Position numbers and translations under genes: made by a program. A stretch of 64,000 nucleotides of DNA from Paenibacillus sp. oral taxon 786 str. D14 (GTDB taxonomy: Bacteria; Bacillota; Bacilli; Paenibacillales; Paenibacillaceae), in the NCBI RefSeq assembly GCF_000159955.1, contig NZ_GG695970.1:352490-416489 (forward strand), read 5' to 3'. Each line of letters starts with the position of its first letter. The stretch's first letter is position 1. Below the pieces are notes generated by a model, which searched no databases, was not told the DNA's origin, and saw only the letters and a list, made by a program, of their open reading frames with translations. Below, piece after piece: positions 26,773 through 35,990 of this stretch.

Positions 26773-27834
26773 TTGTCAGATCGTAAAGCAGCGCTGGAGA
26801 TGGCGCTTCGCCAAATAGAAAAGCAATTCGGTAAAGGTTCGATTATGAAGCTTGGAGAATCGACGCATATGCAGGTCGAGATCGTTCCAAGTGGATCGAT
26901 CGCTCTGGATATCGCCCTTGGTACAGGTGGACTTCCACGCGGACGGATTATTGAAGTATACGGGCCGGAGTCTTCCGGTAAAACGACGGTAGCGCTGCAC
27001 GCGATCGCTGAAGTTCAGAAGATCGGTGGACAAGCTGCCTTCATCGACGCCGAGCATGCGCTGGATCCTTCCTATGCCAGCAAGCTGGGTGTCAACATCG
27101 ACGAACTCCTGCTGTCCCAACCGGATACGGGGGAACAAGCATTGGAGATCGCTGAAGCACTCGTGCGCAGCGGCGCAGTGGACATTATCGTCATCGACTC
27201 CGTTGCGGCATTGGTACCTAAAGCGGAGATCGAAGGCGAAATGGGGGACTCGCACGTCGGCTTGCAGGCCCGCTTGATGTCTCAAGCGCTGCGGAAGCTG
27301 TCGGGGGCAATCAGCAAGTCGAAGACGATTGCGATCTTCATCAACCAGCTGCGTGAGAAAGTCGGCGTCATGTTCGGGAACCCAGAGACGACGCCGGGGG
27401 GCCGCGCGCTGAAATTCTATTCGACGATTCGTTTGGATGTACGCCGCGTTGAGACGATCAAGATGGGCAACGACATGGTCGGGAACCGGACGCGGATCAA
27501 GGTTGTGAAGAACAAGGTTGCGCCTCCTTTCAAACAGGCCGAAATCGACATTATGTACGGAGAAGGCATTTCCAAGGAAGGCAGCATTATCGATCTCGGG
27601 ACGGAACTGGATATCGTGGATAAGAGCGGCGCCTGGTATTCGTATGCCGGCGAACGTTTGGGACAAGGCCGCGAGAACGCGAAGCAGTTCTTGAAGGAAC
27701 ATCCGGAGATTGCAAATGCAATTGAGCAGAAGATCCGCGAATCCAGCAATCTGACGACGTCAGTAGCTTCGGCTTCCGCCAGCGAACTGGAAGCGGAGTT
27801 TGCAGAAGAGCAAGCGCTGTTCGCAGATGAATAA
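26773..27834 (+). CDS. recA: Recombinase RecA
   Basis: This 353-aa recombinase forms filaments on single-stranded DNA, catalyses strand exchange and stimulates LexA self-cleavage. Walker A is GPESSGKT (residues 64-71). [31 protein letters not shown], and the L2 region [21 protein letters not shown] are all intact, with the acidic C-terminal tail ending EEQALFADE. The start is TTG at 26773 with AAGGATGTGAG upstream. It is under an SOS box and consensus promoter, and recX follows after a terminator-like hairpin. Length is normal. Confidence 0.98.
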   Translation: MSDRKAALEMALRQIEKQFGKGSIMKLGESTHMQVEIVPSGSIALDIALGTGGLPRGRIIEVYGPESSGKTTVALHAIAEVQKIGGQAAFIDAEHALDPSYASKLGVNIDELLLSQPDTGEQALEIAEALVRSGAVDIIVIDSVAALVPKAEIEGEMGDSHVGLQARLMSQALRKLSGAISKSKTIAIFINQLREKVGVMFGNPETTPGGRALKFYSTIRLDVRRVETIKMGNDMVGNRTRIKVVKNKVAPPFKQAEIDIMYGEGISKEGSIIDLGTELDIVDKSGAWYSYAGERLGQGRENAKQFLKEHPEIANAIEQKIRESSNLTTSVASASASELEAEFAEEQALFADE

Positions 27835-27855
27835 GCTTGTTAAGCCGTAACTATC

Positions 27856-27897
27856 AAGCGCTCTGACCGCGGCAATATGCCGGGTCAGGGCGCTTTT
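27856..27897 (+). terminator. Hairpin terminator between recA and recX
   Basis: AAGCGCTCTGACC, loop, GGTCAGGGCGCTT, then TTTG: a strong stem with a short T-run. It may attenuate rather than stop transcription into recX. Confidence 0.8.
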
Positions 27898-27952
27898 GCA
27901 GTACTTAAGGAAGCGGATGGATCGCCTAGGGCATAGACAGGAGGGATAGGAC

Positions 27953-28813
27953 GTGAGTACGTGGGGACAATCGCGCAGGAAGGCTGCGGGAAGAAGAGAT
28001 GGAGCTAACTCTGGCGAACGGAGAGAGGACGATATCGTAGATATCTCCGACGAGGCGTTCTGGGAGCCGCGGCCGCGGGATACCGGCTGGGATTCGAACC
28101 GAGAGGAGACGGAAGGCGAAATCCCTGCCGGATTGGACGCTTTCCCTGAGGACACTGAGCTTGCGATCACGTCCGTGTTGATGCTAAAGCGGCCGAAGCA
28201 TCGTTATCGGATCTCTTTTGGGGCATATACGCTGGAGGTTCACGAGGACGTGATGATCAAATACCGCATGATTAAAGGTGCGGTATTTACAAAAGAAGAA
28301 CTGGAGGAAATCGTAGCAGCCGACGAGCGCCAACAGGGGTATGCCGATGCGTTGAAATATTTAAGCTTAAAGCCGCGAACCACCTATGAAATTGCACAAC
28401 GTCTAGGCGAGAAAGGCTGGGGCGAAGAGACGATTCAAGATGTGCTTACCCGATTGCAATCAGAAGGTTATGTTAATGACGCTGCATACGCACAGGAATG
28501 GGCTTCTCAGCGCGTGAAATTGCGCGGGAAGGGGAAACTGTGGGTCAAGCATGAATTGCGCCAGAAGGGGATTTCCAAGGCGTATATCGAGGAGGCGCTT
28601 GGTGAGGTCAGCGAAGAGGACGAGTTTGAGAGTGCCTTGCAGCTGGGCATGAAGAAGTGGCGTTCAACCACAGGGGAATTGCTTGACCGAAAACGTAAAA
28701 CCGGGGCGTTCCTGCAGCGCCGCGGATATAGCGGAAGCGTCGTATCCCGGGTTATGCGGGAACTTGGCAACCGCGAAGAAATGCATGGAATGGATGAATG
28801 GGACGAAGAATAA
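27953..28813 (+). CDS. recX: Regulatory protein RecX
   Basis: This 286-aa RecA modulator inhibits or remodels RecA filaments. It has three tandem three-helix modules: ADALKYLSLKPRTTYEIAQRL, ...GYVNDAAYAQEWASQRVKLRG, and the C-terminal FLQRRGYSGSVVSRVMREL. Compared with ordinary RecX proteins (~150-210 aa) it has a long N-terminal extension. Its first ~75 residues are acidic and polar with no recognised domain, followed by a beta-type stretch (RYRISFGAYTLEVHEDVMI) found in Bacillus RecX. The start is GTG at 27953 with AGGAGGGATAGG upstream. The acidic tail of ~80 residues is probably a lineage extension. Confidence 0.9.
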   Translation: MSTWGQSRRKAAGRRDGANSGERREDDIVDISDEAFWEPRPRDTGWDSNREETEGEIPAGLDAFPEDTELAITSVLMLKRPKHRYRISFGAYTLEVHEDVMIKYRMIKGAVFTKEELEEIVAADERQQGYADALKYLSLKPRTTYEIAQRLGEKGWGEETIQDVLTRLQSEGYVNDAAYAQEWASQRVKLRGKGKLWVKHELRQKGISKAYIEEALGEVSEEDEFESALQLGMKKWRSTTGELLDRKRKTGAFLQRRGYSGSVVSRVMRELGNREEMHGMDEWDEE

Positions 28814-28840
28814 CAGGGCGAGGTAACTCCTGTCATTTGC

Positions 28841-28870
28841 TTGACAATATCTTTTCACAAATAATAAAAT
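28841..28870 (+). promoter_or_regulatory. Sigma-A promoter for rny
   Basis: TTGACA (28841-28846), an 18-nt spacer and TAAAAT (28865-28870). The -35 is perfect. It starts a leader of about 255 nt. Confidence 0.8.
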
Positions 28871-28876
28871 GAATTT

Positions 28877-29132
28877 GAGTCCATACCTTGAGGGCCCCTT
28901 TTTTCCTTCCAAAATTATGGGTCTGAAGGTATAGGATTTATGTTCTCCAATCAGGCAAAGTGCGTCCGCTAGGCTACTGCGGAGGAGTCATGCTTTTGCA
29001 GCATGAAGTGCTGAGCTGAAAGGGCAAGTCATGAATTCTTTGTATGGAATGATGAACCTAAGAAACGAAAAGTAACTACAACTGCAAACATCCCAAGGAA
29101 TGCCTTGGAGGAAACAACGGGGAGGTGAACAG
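28877..29132 (+). promoter_or_regulatory. Structured 5' leader of rny
   Basis: Three hairpins are visible. CCATACCTT (28881-28889) pairs with AAGGTATAGG (28926-28935), extended inward by GGCCC/GGGTC. TCATGC/GCATGA lies near 28989-29005. A perfect CCAAGG-AATG-CCTTGG (29093-29108) lies just before the ribosome binding site. No riboswitch or T-box signature was recognised. The last hairpin is close enough to affect translation initiation. Confidence 0.5.
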
Positions 29133-30674
29133 ATGCACCCAGTAATCTGGATCGTTCTCGTTGCAGCCGCTTTATTCTTTGGGTTCGTGATCGGGTATTT
29201 TATTCGCAAGTCTCTTGCCGAAGCTAAAATTTCCAGTGCAGAGCACGCGGCCAGCCAAATCCTAGAGAATGCTAGGAAGGACGCGGAAGCACTGAAAAAG
29301 GAAACGGTTCTGGAAGCCAAAGACGAAGTCCACAAGCTCAGAGCCGAAGCTGATAAAGACATTCGTGAACGTCGGAATGAAATACAACGACAAGAAAGAC
29401 GATTGTTGCAAAAAGAAGAGTCGCTGGATAAAAAATTAGAATCGCTTGAACGTAAAGAAGAGCAAGTGGTCAGCAAAGAGAAACGGATCGAAGAAACCCA
29501 GCAACAAATCGACTTGATCTATAAGAGTCAGGTTCAGGAACTCGAACGGATTTCCAACCTTACCATGGAAGATGCCCGTACGATCATTTTGAACAACGTA
29601 GAGCAGGAAGTTCGCCATGAAACGGCGCAGATGATTAAAGATATTGAACAGCAAGCGAAGGAAGAAGCGGATAAGAGATCCCGCGAGATCATTACGCTGG
29701 CCATTCAACGCTGCGCAGCTGATCATGTGGCGGAAACAACTGTTTCCGTCGTAACACTGCCAAACGAAGAAATGAAAGGACGGATTATAGGTCGGGAAGG
29801 CCGGAATATTCGTGCTCTCGAAACATTGACCGGGATCGATCTCATTATCGACGATACACCGGAAGCGGTGATTCTGTCGGGCTTTGACCCGATTCGCCGC
29901 GAAATTGCTCGGACCGCCTTGGAGAAATTGGTGGCGGACGGTCGGATTCATCCAGCCCGGATCGAAGAGATGGTCGAGAAATCCCGGAGAGAAGTGGACG
30001 AACGGATTCGCGAATATGGCGAGCAGGCTACGTTCGAGGTGGGCGTACATGCTTTGCACCCGGATTTGATCAAGATCTTGGGACGTCTCAAGTTCCGGAC
30101 AAGCTACGGCCAAAACGTCCTGAAACACTCGATGGAAGTCGCTTATCTGGCCGGATTAATGGCTGGAGAGCTGGGCGAAGACATCACTCTTGCCAAACGG
30201 GCAGGTTTGCTGCACGATATCGGCAAAGCGCTTGATCATGAAGTGGAAGGATCTCATGTCGAAATCGGCGTGGAATTGGCTAAGAAGTATAAAGAACATC
30301 CGGTGGTTATCAACAGCATTGCCTCTCACCACGGCGATTGCGAAGCCACCTCAGTCATTGCCATGTTGGTTGGCGCAGCCGATGCATTGTCGGCAGCAAG
30401 ACCGGGGGCGCGCCGGGAAACGCTCGAAACCTACATTCGTCGGTTGGAGAAGCTTGAGGAAATTTCCGAATCGTTTGAAGGCGTCGAGAAATCGTTTGCC
30501 ATTCAGGCGGGCCGCGAGGTTCGCGTGATGGTGCAGCCGGATAAGATTGACGACGCGGAAGCATTCCGCTTGGCGCGTGACATTACGAAGACGATTGAAA
30601 ATGAACTGGATTATCCAGGTCATATCAAAGTAACCGTAATCCGCGAGACGCGGGCGGTTGAATACGCCAAGTAA
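29133..30674 (+). CDS. rny: Ribonuclease Y
   Basis: This 513-aa membrane-anchored endoribonuclease initiates mRNA decay. An N-terminal membrane helix ([20 protein letters not shown], residues 4-24) is followed by a long charged coiled coil (about 30-200). A KH RNA-binding domain follows at about 210-275 ([21 protein letters not shown]), then the HD phosphohydrolase domain at about 330-420 ([19 protein letters not shown]). ATG 29133 was chosen because GGGGAGGTGA lies 7 nt upstream and the protein then begins with the anchor; a longer frame from 29100 would overlap the leader hairpin. Confidence 0.96.
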   Translation: MHPVIWIVLVAAALFFGFVIGYFIRKSLAEAKISSAEHAASQILENARKDAEALKKETVLEAKDEVHKLRAEADKDIRERRNEIQRQERRLLQKEESLDKKLESLERKEEQVVSKEKRIEETQQQIDLIYKSQVQELERISNLTMEDARTIILNNVEQEVRHETAQMIKDIEQQAKEEADKRSREIITLAIQRCAADHVAETTVSVVTLPNEEMKGRIIGREGRNIRALETLTGIDLIIDDTPEAVILSGFDPIRREIARTALEKLVADGRIHPARIEEMVEKSRREVDERIREYGEQATFEVGVHALHPDLIKILGRLKFRTSYGQNVLKHSMEVAYLAGLMAGELGEDITLAKRAGLLHDIGKALDHEVEGSHVEIGVELAKKYKEHPVVINSIASHHGDCEATSVIAMLVGAADALSAARPGARRETLETYIRRLEKLEEISESFEGVEKSFAIQAGREVRVMVQPDKIDDAEAFRLARDITKTIENELDYPGHIKVTVIRETRAVEYAK

Positions 30675-30687
30675 AGGTTATGCTGAA

Positions 30688-30713
30688 AAGTGGCCCCTCG
30701 CGGGCCGCTTTTT
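30688..30713 (+). terminator. Rho-independent terminator after rny
   Basis: AAGTGGCCC, CTCG loop, CGGGCCGCTT, then TTTT. Confidence 0.85.
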
Positions 30714-30777
30714 CATTACTTGGATAAGCCTTGAGCTCACATGCTGCAAGGGGTAGTAGTCAGAGGAGGGAACCAGC

Positions 30778-31572
30778 ATTAAAGTTCTGTTTATCGGAGA
30801 TATCGTTGGAAATACGGGGCGCAAAGCGCTGAAGGCCACGCTGCCTCATTTGAAATCTAAATACAACCCGCATATCATCATCGCTAACGGGGAGAACGCT
30901 GCGGCAGGCCGGGGCATTAACGCCAACATCGCCAAAGAGTTTTTCGATCAGGGCATTCACGGTTTAACGATGGGGAATCACACGTGGGACAATAAAGAAA
31001 TCTTCGACTTCATCGATCAGGAGCCGCGAATGGTCCGGCCGGCCAACTACCCGCCAGGTACGCCAGGATTAGGTTACACCGTGATTAAAGCCAATGGGAA
31101 GGAGCTGGCCGTGGTCAATTTGATGGGCCGCACCTTTTTGCCGCCGCTCGACGACCCGTTTCGGGTTGCAGATGAGATCATCGGTCAACTGTCCAAGAAG
31201 CACAAGTGTATCCTGGTCGACTTCCATGCCGAGGCCACTTCGGAAAAAATCGCCATGGGCTGGTATCTAGACGGCCGTGCCTCGATCGTAGTGGGGACGC
31301 ACACCCATGTGCAAAGCAATGACGACACGATCCTGCCGCAGGGGACGGCCTACTTGACCGATGCCGGTATGGTCGGCTCGCGTGAAGGCATCCTGGGCAT
31401 GGAACGGACGGCGGTGCTGCGCAAGTTCACCACACAGCTTCCTGTCCGGTTCCAAGTCTGCGAAGGGAAGTGGCATTTCCACGCGGTGATCGTCGATGTG
31501 GATGAATCCACGGGCAAAGCTCAGAAGATTCAAAAAATCCGTTTACTGGAAGACGAATGGATTATGGATTAG
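30778..31572 (+). CDS. ymdB: YmdB-like metallophosphodiesterase, ATT start codon
   Basis: This 264-aa calcineurin-like phosphodiesterase hydrolyses 2',3'-cyclic nucleotides; in B. subtilis it affects biofilm and late adaptive gene expression. Coding similarity runs upstream of the first ATG (30850) to KVLFIGDIVGNTGRKALK. The only codon fitting the family N-terminus is ATT at 30778-30780, with AGAGGAGGG 7 nt upstream; no ATG, GTG or TTG serves there. Numbering from ATT gives 264 aa, the B. subtilis YmdB length, and puts the metal-site residues at D8, E39, N40, N67, H150, H175 and H177, the positions I recall for B. subtilis. It follows rny and precedes spoVS, the usual order. Confidence 0.9.
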   Translation: MKVLFIGDIVGNTGRKALKATLPHLKSKYNPHIIIANGENAAAGRGINANIAKEFFDQGIHGLTMGNHTWDNKEIFDFIDQEPRMVRPANYPPGTPGLGYTVIKANGKELAVVNLMGRTFLPPLDDPFRVADEIIGQLSKKHKCILVDFHAEATSEKIAMGWYLDGRASIVVGTHTHVQSNDDTILPQGTAYLTDAGMVGSREGILGMERTAVLRKFTTQLPVRFQVCEGKWHFHAVIVDVDESTGKAQKIQKIRLLEDEWIMD

Positions 31573-31633
31573 TTAATCGCCAAGAAGTCCGATAAATCAA
31601 GGCCTCTCGAAACTTTCTCTTCGGGGAAAAAGA

Positions 31634-31658
31634 AGGAATATCCCAAATTCTCACGAAT
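31634..31658 (+). promoter_or_regulatory. Sigma-H-like promoter of spoVS
   Basis: AGGAATA (31634-31640) lies 14 nt before GAAT (31655-31658), matching the sigma-H pattern AGGAWWW, N11-12, RNNGAAT except at the first -10 base. spoVS in B. subtilis is known to be transcribed by sigma-H. Confidence 0.7.
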
Positions 31659-31707
31659 ATCTTCTAAGTAGTGGAATCCAACGAATATTCCCAGGGAGGT
31701 ACTAACC

Positions 31708-31968
31708 ATGGAAGTATTAAAGGTTTCAGCAAAATCCAACCCCAACTCCGTTGCCGGTGCGTTGGCTGGCGTCCTTAGAGAACGTGGCGCTGCTGAACTT
31801 CAGGCCATTGGGGCGGGTGCTCTTAACCAAGCCATCAAAGCCGTTGCGATCGCCCGGGGATTCGTCGCGCCAAGCGGCGTGGACTTGATTTGCATTCCTG
31901 CTTTTACCGACATCGTCATCGATGGTGAGGATCGGACCGCGATTAAACTGATCGTAGAACCGAGATAA
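31708..31968 (+). CDS. spoVS: Stage V sporulation protein S
   Basis: This 86-aa, Alba-like small protein is required for normal stage V sporulation and affects septation. The sequence is the nearly invariant SpoVS: MEVLKVSAKSNPNSVAGALA, RGAAELQAIGAGALNQAIKA, VAPSGVDLICIPAFTDI, ending IVEPR. The start ATG at 31708 has GGGAGG upstream. It is monocistronic: a sigma-H-like promoter precedes it and a strong terminator follows. Confidence 0.98.
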   Translation: MEVLKVSAKSNPNSVAGALAGVLRERGAAELQAIGAGALNQAIKAVAIARGFVAPSGVDLICIPAFTDIVIDGEDRTAIKLIVEPR

Positions 31969-31985
31969 GTTTTGGATAGAATGAC

Positions 31986-32016
31986 GCCTGTTTACGTTCC
32001 GTAGACAGGCTTTTTT
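31986..32016 (+). terminator. Rho-independent terminator after spoVS
   Basis: GCCTGT, loop TTACGTTCCGTAG, ACAGGC, then TTTTTT; CTGTTTACG/CGTAGACAG pairing lengthens the stem. Confidence 0.9.
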
Positions 32017-32058
32017 GTTTTTTTGAGCTAAAATAATGGTAACCGAGGAGGAAAAATC

Positions 32059-33012
32059 ATGAGCCTGCCGATTATCGATTTTCATTGTGATGTGTTAAGC
32101 AAATTGCAGTTGGACCCGAAGCTGGACTTTGCCCGTGACCGCCGGTTGGACGTCAATCTTCGCCGATTGGAGGAAGGCGGGGTGAAGCTGCAAACGTTCG
32201 CCATATTTCTGTCCAGCGAGTTGGGGCCAGCGAAAATGGAACATATCCTCGGACAAATCGATTTGTTTCGGGAACGGGTTCTCCCGCTAGGCGTGCTCCC
32301 TGTGCAGTCTGTCGAGGATTTACATACCCTGGAGCAAGGAGAGGTCATCGGAGGGCTGTTATCGCTGGAAGGAGCGGACGGGCTTGAGGGGAACCTGCAG
32401 TATGTCCGTGTTTGTTATGAGAAAGGCGTGCGGTTACTCGGGTTAACCTGGAATTATGCCAACTGGGCCGCTGACGGGGTCATGGAGCCGCGAAACGGCG
32501 GATTTACCCCGGCTGGGTTGGAACTGGTCAAGTTATGCCATGAGCTCGGCATCATTTTGGATGTCTCACATTTGTCGATCAAAGGATTTTGGGAGCTGCA
32601 GGAGCTCGCGGAGGCTGCCGGCAAGCCGTTTATCGCCTCCCATTCCAACGCCTATCAGATCTGCCCGCATGCACGGAACCTTCGTGACGACCAGATCCAG
32701 GCGATCGTTAAGTTAGGCGGGCGAATTGGAGTGACCTTTGTGCCTTGGTTCGTCAAAGAGGGGAAAAATGCATCCAGCAAAGATTTGCTGCCGCATATCG
32801 AGCGGATATGTTCATTGGGTGGAGCGAAGAACCTGATGTTCGGATCCGACTTCGACGGGATCGACACCCATTTGACCGATTTCCGGCATGCGGGACATTA
32901 CACAAATTGGCAGGAAACTTTGCTGAAGTACTACCCGGAAGAGCTTGTTCGCGGATGGTTGTACGACAATGCAGCCGCATTCCTGCGGGCTTGGTTGCCT
33001 TCCCACAAGTAA
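32059..33012 (+). CDS. Membrane (renal) dipeptidase, peptidase family M19
   Basis: This 317-aa binuclear zinc dipeptidase of the amidohydrolase fold has its metal ligands visible: FHCDVL (HxD), LEGADGL (bridging Glu), VSHLS (His) and ASHSNA (His), with FGSDFDGI near the C-terminus. It has no signal peptide, so it is cytoplasmic. The start ATG at 32059 has GAGGAGG 7 nt upstream. It lies between spoVS and korA; M19 dipeptidases occur at this locus in many Bacilli. The natural substrate, perhaps cell-wall or D-amino-acid dipeptides, is unknown. Confidence 0.93.
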   Translation: MSLPIIDFHCDVLSKLQLDPKLDFARDRRLDVNLRRLEEGGVKLQTFAIFLSSELGPAKMEHILGQIDLFRERVLPLGVLPVQSVEDLHTLEQGEVIGGLLSLEGADGLEGNLQYVRVCYEKGVRLLGLTWNYANWAADGVMEPRNGGFTPAGLELVKLCHELGIILDVSHLSIKGFWELQELAEAAGKPFIASHSNAYQICPHARNLRDDQIQAIVKLGGRIGVTFVPWFVKEGKNASSKDLLPHIERICSLGGAKNLMFGSDFDGIDTHLTDFRHAGHYTNWQETLLKYYPEELVRGWLYDNAAAFLRAWLPSHK

Positions 33013-33083
33013 GCGCTTTAATTCATCCAATTGTGAGAACGAATTGATCGAAAACTACTATATGAAAAAAGGCTAGAAAACGC

Positions 33084-33112
33084 TTGCTTTTTACCAAGTT
33101 GAGACATAAAAT
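33084..33112 (+). promoter_or_regulatory. Sigma-A promoter for korAB
   Basis: TTGCTT (33084-33089), a 17-nt spacer and TAAAAT (33107-33112) lie about 130 nt before the korA start. Confidence 0.6.
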
Positions 33113-33241
33113 TGACATGACTCTGAAACAGAATGTTCACAAACAATAGGCCGGAATGTGACCTCTTGCACGTTAGCATTCTACAACTTTTATTATTATT
33201 TCTATTTTTCCATTGCGATACGATTAAAGGGGTGGGCGATC

Positions 33242-35017
33242 TTGATTAGTCAATTGTCTTGGAAGATCGGTGGACAGCAGGGAGAGGGCGTTGAAAGTAC
33301 AGACCGGATTTTTTCGACGGCTTTGAACCGGCTGGGATATTATTTGTACGGGTATCGGCATTTCTCCTCCCGTATCAAAGGCGGTCATACGAATAACAAA
33401 ATCCGGATCAGTACCAAGCCAATTCGTGCGATTTCCGACGACTTGGACATTTTAGTCGCTTTTGACCAAGAAAGTATCGATTTGAATGCACATGAACTGC
33501 GCGGCGGCGGGGTTATTGTAGCGGACGCTAAGTTTAACCCGACCGTACCGGAGGGCGTGGATGCCCGTTTGTTCCCGGTGCCGATTACGAGCATTGCCGA
33601 AGAGCTTGGAACTTCGCTGATGAAGAACATGGTTGCTTCCGGTGCATCGTGGGCGCTGCTCGGTCTTCCGCTTGAGGTATTTAACAAAGCGGTGGAAGAA
33701 GAGTTCGGCCGCAAAGGACCTGCGATTGTTGAGAAAAATATCGAAGCAGTTAAACGGGGCGCGGATTTCGTGCTTGAGCTTGCTGGAGGACCTCTGGAGG
33801 AGTTTAGACTCGAGCCGGCGGATGGCAAGCAGAAGCTGTTTATGATCGGTAACGAAGCGATTGGGCTGGGGGCCGTTGCGGCAGGTTGCCGAATCATGAG
33901 TGCTTACCCGATTACCCCTGCTTCTGAAATTATGGAATATTTAATTAAGAAATTGCCGAAATTTGGCGGTACGGTTATTCAGACGGAAGACGAAATTGCA
34001 GCTATTACGATGGCGATTGGTTCGAGTTATGCGGGCGTCCGTTCGATGACTGCGTCGGCGGGACCCGGCTTGTCCCTGATGATGGAAGCAATCGGACTGG
34101 CTGGCATGACCGAAACGCCGGTCGTGATCATCGATACGCAACGGGGCGGCCCAAGTACAGGTCTGCCGACGAAGCAGGAGCAAAGCGATATCAACGCACT
34201 CATCTACGGTACCCATGGGGAAATTCCAAAGATCGTGATCGCGCCGAGTTCGATCGAAGAGTGCTTCTACGATACGGTAGAGGCCTTCAACCTGGCTGAC
34301 AAATATCAAGTGCCTGTTATCGTGGCTACGGACTTGCAGTTATCCCTCGGGAAGCAGTCCTGCGAAATGCTCGATTTCAACAAAGTCACGATCGATCGCG
34401 GTTACCTTGTGAAGGATATTCCGGACCGTGAGGATTCAAGCATGTTCAACCGCTACGCCTTTACGGAAAACGGGATCTCCCCGCGGGTGCTGCCGGGCGA
34501 GAAGAACGGCATTCACAATGTGACTGGGGTTGAACACGACGAATCCGGCCGTCCGTCGGAAAGTCCGGTGAACCGGAAGAAAATGATGGATAAGCGGTTG
34601 CGGAAGCTGGCCCAATTGGAAGTCACGAATCCGATTCACCTGCAAGCCCCGCATACTGAACCGGATCTGCTGATCATCGGCATGGGCTCCACGGGGGGTA
34701 CGATTGATCAAGCCCGCATCCGTCTGTCGGAGGACGGCTTGAAGACGAACCACATGACGGTGCGCTTGCTGCATCCGTTCCCCACGGAGCAAGTACTACC
34801 GCAAATTGAGAAGGCGAAGAAAGTGGTTGTCCTAGAGAACAACGCAACAGGCCAGTTGGCTAACCTGATTAAACAAAACGTAGGTTACCACGACAAAATC
34901 GTGAATGTCCTGAAATATAACGGCAATCCGTTCCTTCCTTCGGAAGTCTACGAAGAGTGCAAGAAGGCAGCCGGGAAGAAAGCGCAGGAGGAGTTGGTGA
35001 AAAATGGCAACGTTTAA
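33242..35017 (+). CDS. korA: 2-oxoglutarate (2-oxoacid):ferredoxin oxidoreductase, alpha subunit with fused gamma domain
   Basis: This 591-aa protein has the gamma (2-oxoacid oxidoreductase) domain first (residues ~1-190; WKIGGQQGEGVESTDRIF, RIKGGHTNNKIRI). The pyrimidine-binding alpha domain follows (from ~200; GNEAIGLGAVAAGCRIMSAY, then PITPASEIMEYL), then domain II (PDLLIIGMGSTGGTIDQA). With KorB it oxidatively decarboxylates a 2-oxoacid, usually 2-oxoglutarate, onto ferredoxin. The frame is open upstream to 33158, but TTG 33242 has AAAGGGGTGG about 5-6 nt upstream and matches the family N-terminus. The 3' end overlaps korB by 14 nt. Confidence 0.92.
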   Translation: MISQLSWKIGGQQGEGVESTDRIFSTALNRLGYYLYGYRHFSSRIKGGHTNNKIRISTKPIRAISDDLDILVAFDQESIDLNAHELRGGGVIVADAKFNPTVPEGVDARLFPVPITSIAEELGTSLMKNMVASGASWALLGLPLEVFNKAVEEEFGRKGPAIVEKNIEAVKRGADFVLELAGGPLEEFRLEPADGKQKLFMIGNEAIGLGAVAAGCRIMSAYPITPASEIMEYLIKKLPKFGGTVIQTEDEIAAITMAIGSSYAGVRSMTASAGPGLSLMMEAIGLAGMTETPVVIIDTQRGGPSTGLPTKQEQSDINALIYGTHGEIPKIVIAPSSIEECFYDTVEAFNLADKYQVPVIVATDLQLSLGKQSCEMLDFNKVTIDRGYLVKDIPDREDSSMFNRYAFTENGISPRVLPGEKNGIHNVTGVEHDESGRPSESPVNRKKMMDKRLRKLAQLEVTNPIHLQAPHTEPDLLIIGMGSTGGTIDQARIRLSEDGLKTNHMTVRLLHPFPTEQVLPQIEKAKKVVVLENNATGQLANLIKQNVGYHDKIVNVLKYNGNPFLPSEVYEECKKAAGKKAQEELVKNGNV

Positions 35018-35870
35018 AGATTTCCGTAACAACGTTAAACCTAACTGGTGTCCGGGCTGCGGCGATTTCTCCATTCAAGCCGCAATCCAACGCGCTGCAG
35101 CGAATGTGGGTCTTGAGCCAGAGCAACTTGCCGTGATTTCCGGGATCGGCTGCTCCGGACGGATCTCCGGATATATCAACGCTTACGGATTGCACGGGAT
35201 TCACGGCCGTGCGCTGCCGATCGCCCAAGGTGTAAAGCTGGCCAACCGCGACCTGACCGTCATCGCTTCAGGCGGCGACGGCGACGGCTTCGCGATTGGG
35301 ATGGGGCACACGGTACACGCAATTCGCCGAAACATCAACATCACTTACATTGTCATGGACAACCAAATTTACGGGTTGACCAAAGGGCAAACCTCCCCGC
35401 GCAGCGGTGAAGGCTTTAAGACGAAGAGTACGCCGGAAGGCTCGGTAGAATCGACTTTGTCTCCGCTCGAAATCGCTCTGGCGTCCGGTGCCACCTTCGT
35501 GGCTCAATCGTTCTCCAGCGATCTGAAGCAGCTGACTTCTTTGATCGAGCAAGGCATCCAGCATGAAGGCTTCTCCTTGATCAACGTGTTTAGCCCGTGC
35601 GTCACCTTTAACAAGGTAAATACGTACGATTGGTTCAAAGAGAACATCATCAATCTCGAGACCGTTCCAGATTATGATCCAAGCAACCGGGCGATGGCCA
35701 TGGCGAAGCTGATGGAGACAAACGGCATGATCACCGGATTGATCTATCAGAACAAAGAGAAGAAATGCTACGAAGATCTGGTTCACGGCTTTAAGAAAGA
35801 GCCGCTGGTCCATCAATCGCTGGCACTTTCTGAAAGCGAGTTTGACAATCTTGTTGCAGAATTCAAATAA
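35004..35870 (+). CDS. korB: 2-oxoglutarate (2-oxoacid):ferredoxin oxidoreductase, beta subunit
   Basis: This 288-aa thiamine pyrophosphate-binding subunit has a cluster/TPP region beginning NWCPGCGDFSIQAAI, followed by ISGIGCSGRISGYI and GIHGRALPIAQGVKLAN. The TPP-binding GGDGDGFAIGMGH and MDNQIYGLTKGQTSPRS are present. It overlaps korA and is preceded by GGAGGAGTTGG, so the pair is one operon. It lacks its own ferredoxin domain, so an external ferredoxin is the acceptor. The order spoVS-dipeptidase-korAB-...-miaB-ricA is a common Bacilli arrangement. Confidence 0.95.
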   Translation: MATFKDFRNNVKPNWCPGCGDFSIQAAIQRAAANVGLEPEQLAVISGIGCSGRISGYINAYGLHGIHGRALPIAQGVKLANRDLTVIASGGDGDGFAIGMGHTVHAIRRNINITYIVMDNQIYGLTKGQTSPRSGEGFKTKSTPEGSVESTLSPLEIALASGATFVAQSFSSDLKQLTSLIEQGIQHEGFSLINVFSPCVTFNKVNTYDWFKENIINLETVPDYDPSNRAMAMAKLMETNGMITGLIYQNKEKKCYEDLVHGFKKEPLVHQSLALSESEFDNLVAEFK

Positions 35871-35877
35871 TCAGGTG

Positions 35878-35917
35878 AAAGGTGTCCATTTCTGGTGGAC
35901 GCCTTTTCCTTTTTTTC
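35878..35917 (+). terminator. Terminator after korB
   Basis: AAAGGTGTCCA, short loop, TGGACGCCTTT, followed by a T-rich tract. Confidence 0.8.
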
Positions 35918-35990
35918 GCCATTAGGTGTATAATGAGTAGCGATGTGAATCGTCATCGATATAGAGAATATACGAGGAGTGTTTGTAGAC

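Noticed and set aside
28877..29132. T-box or known riboswitch before rny
   Set aside because: No T-box sequence, antiterminator or known aptamer core was recognised, and rny is not a typical target.
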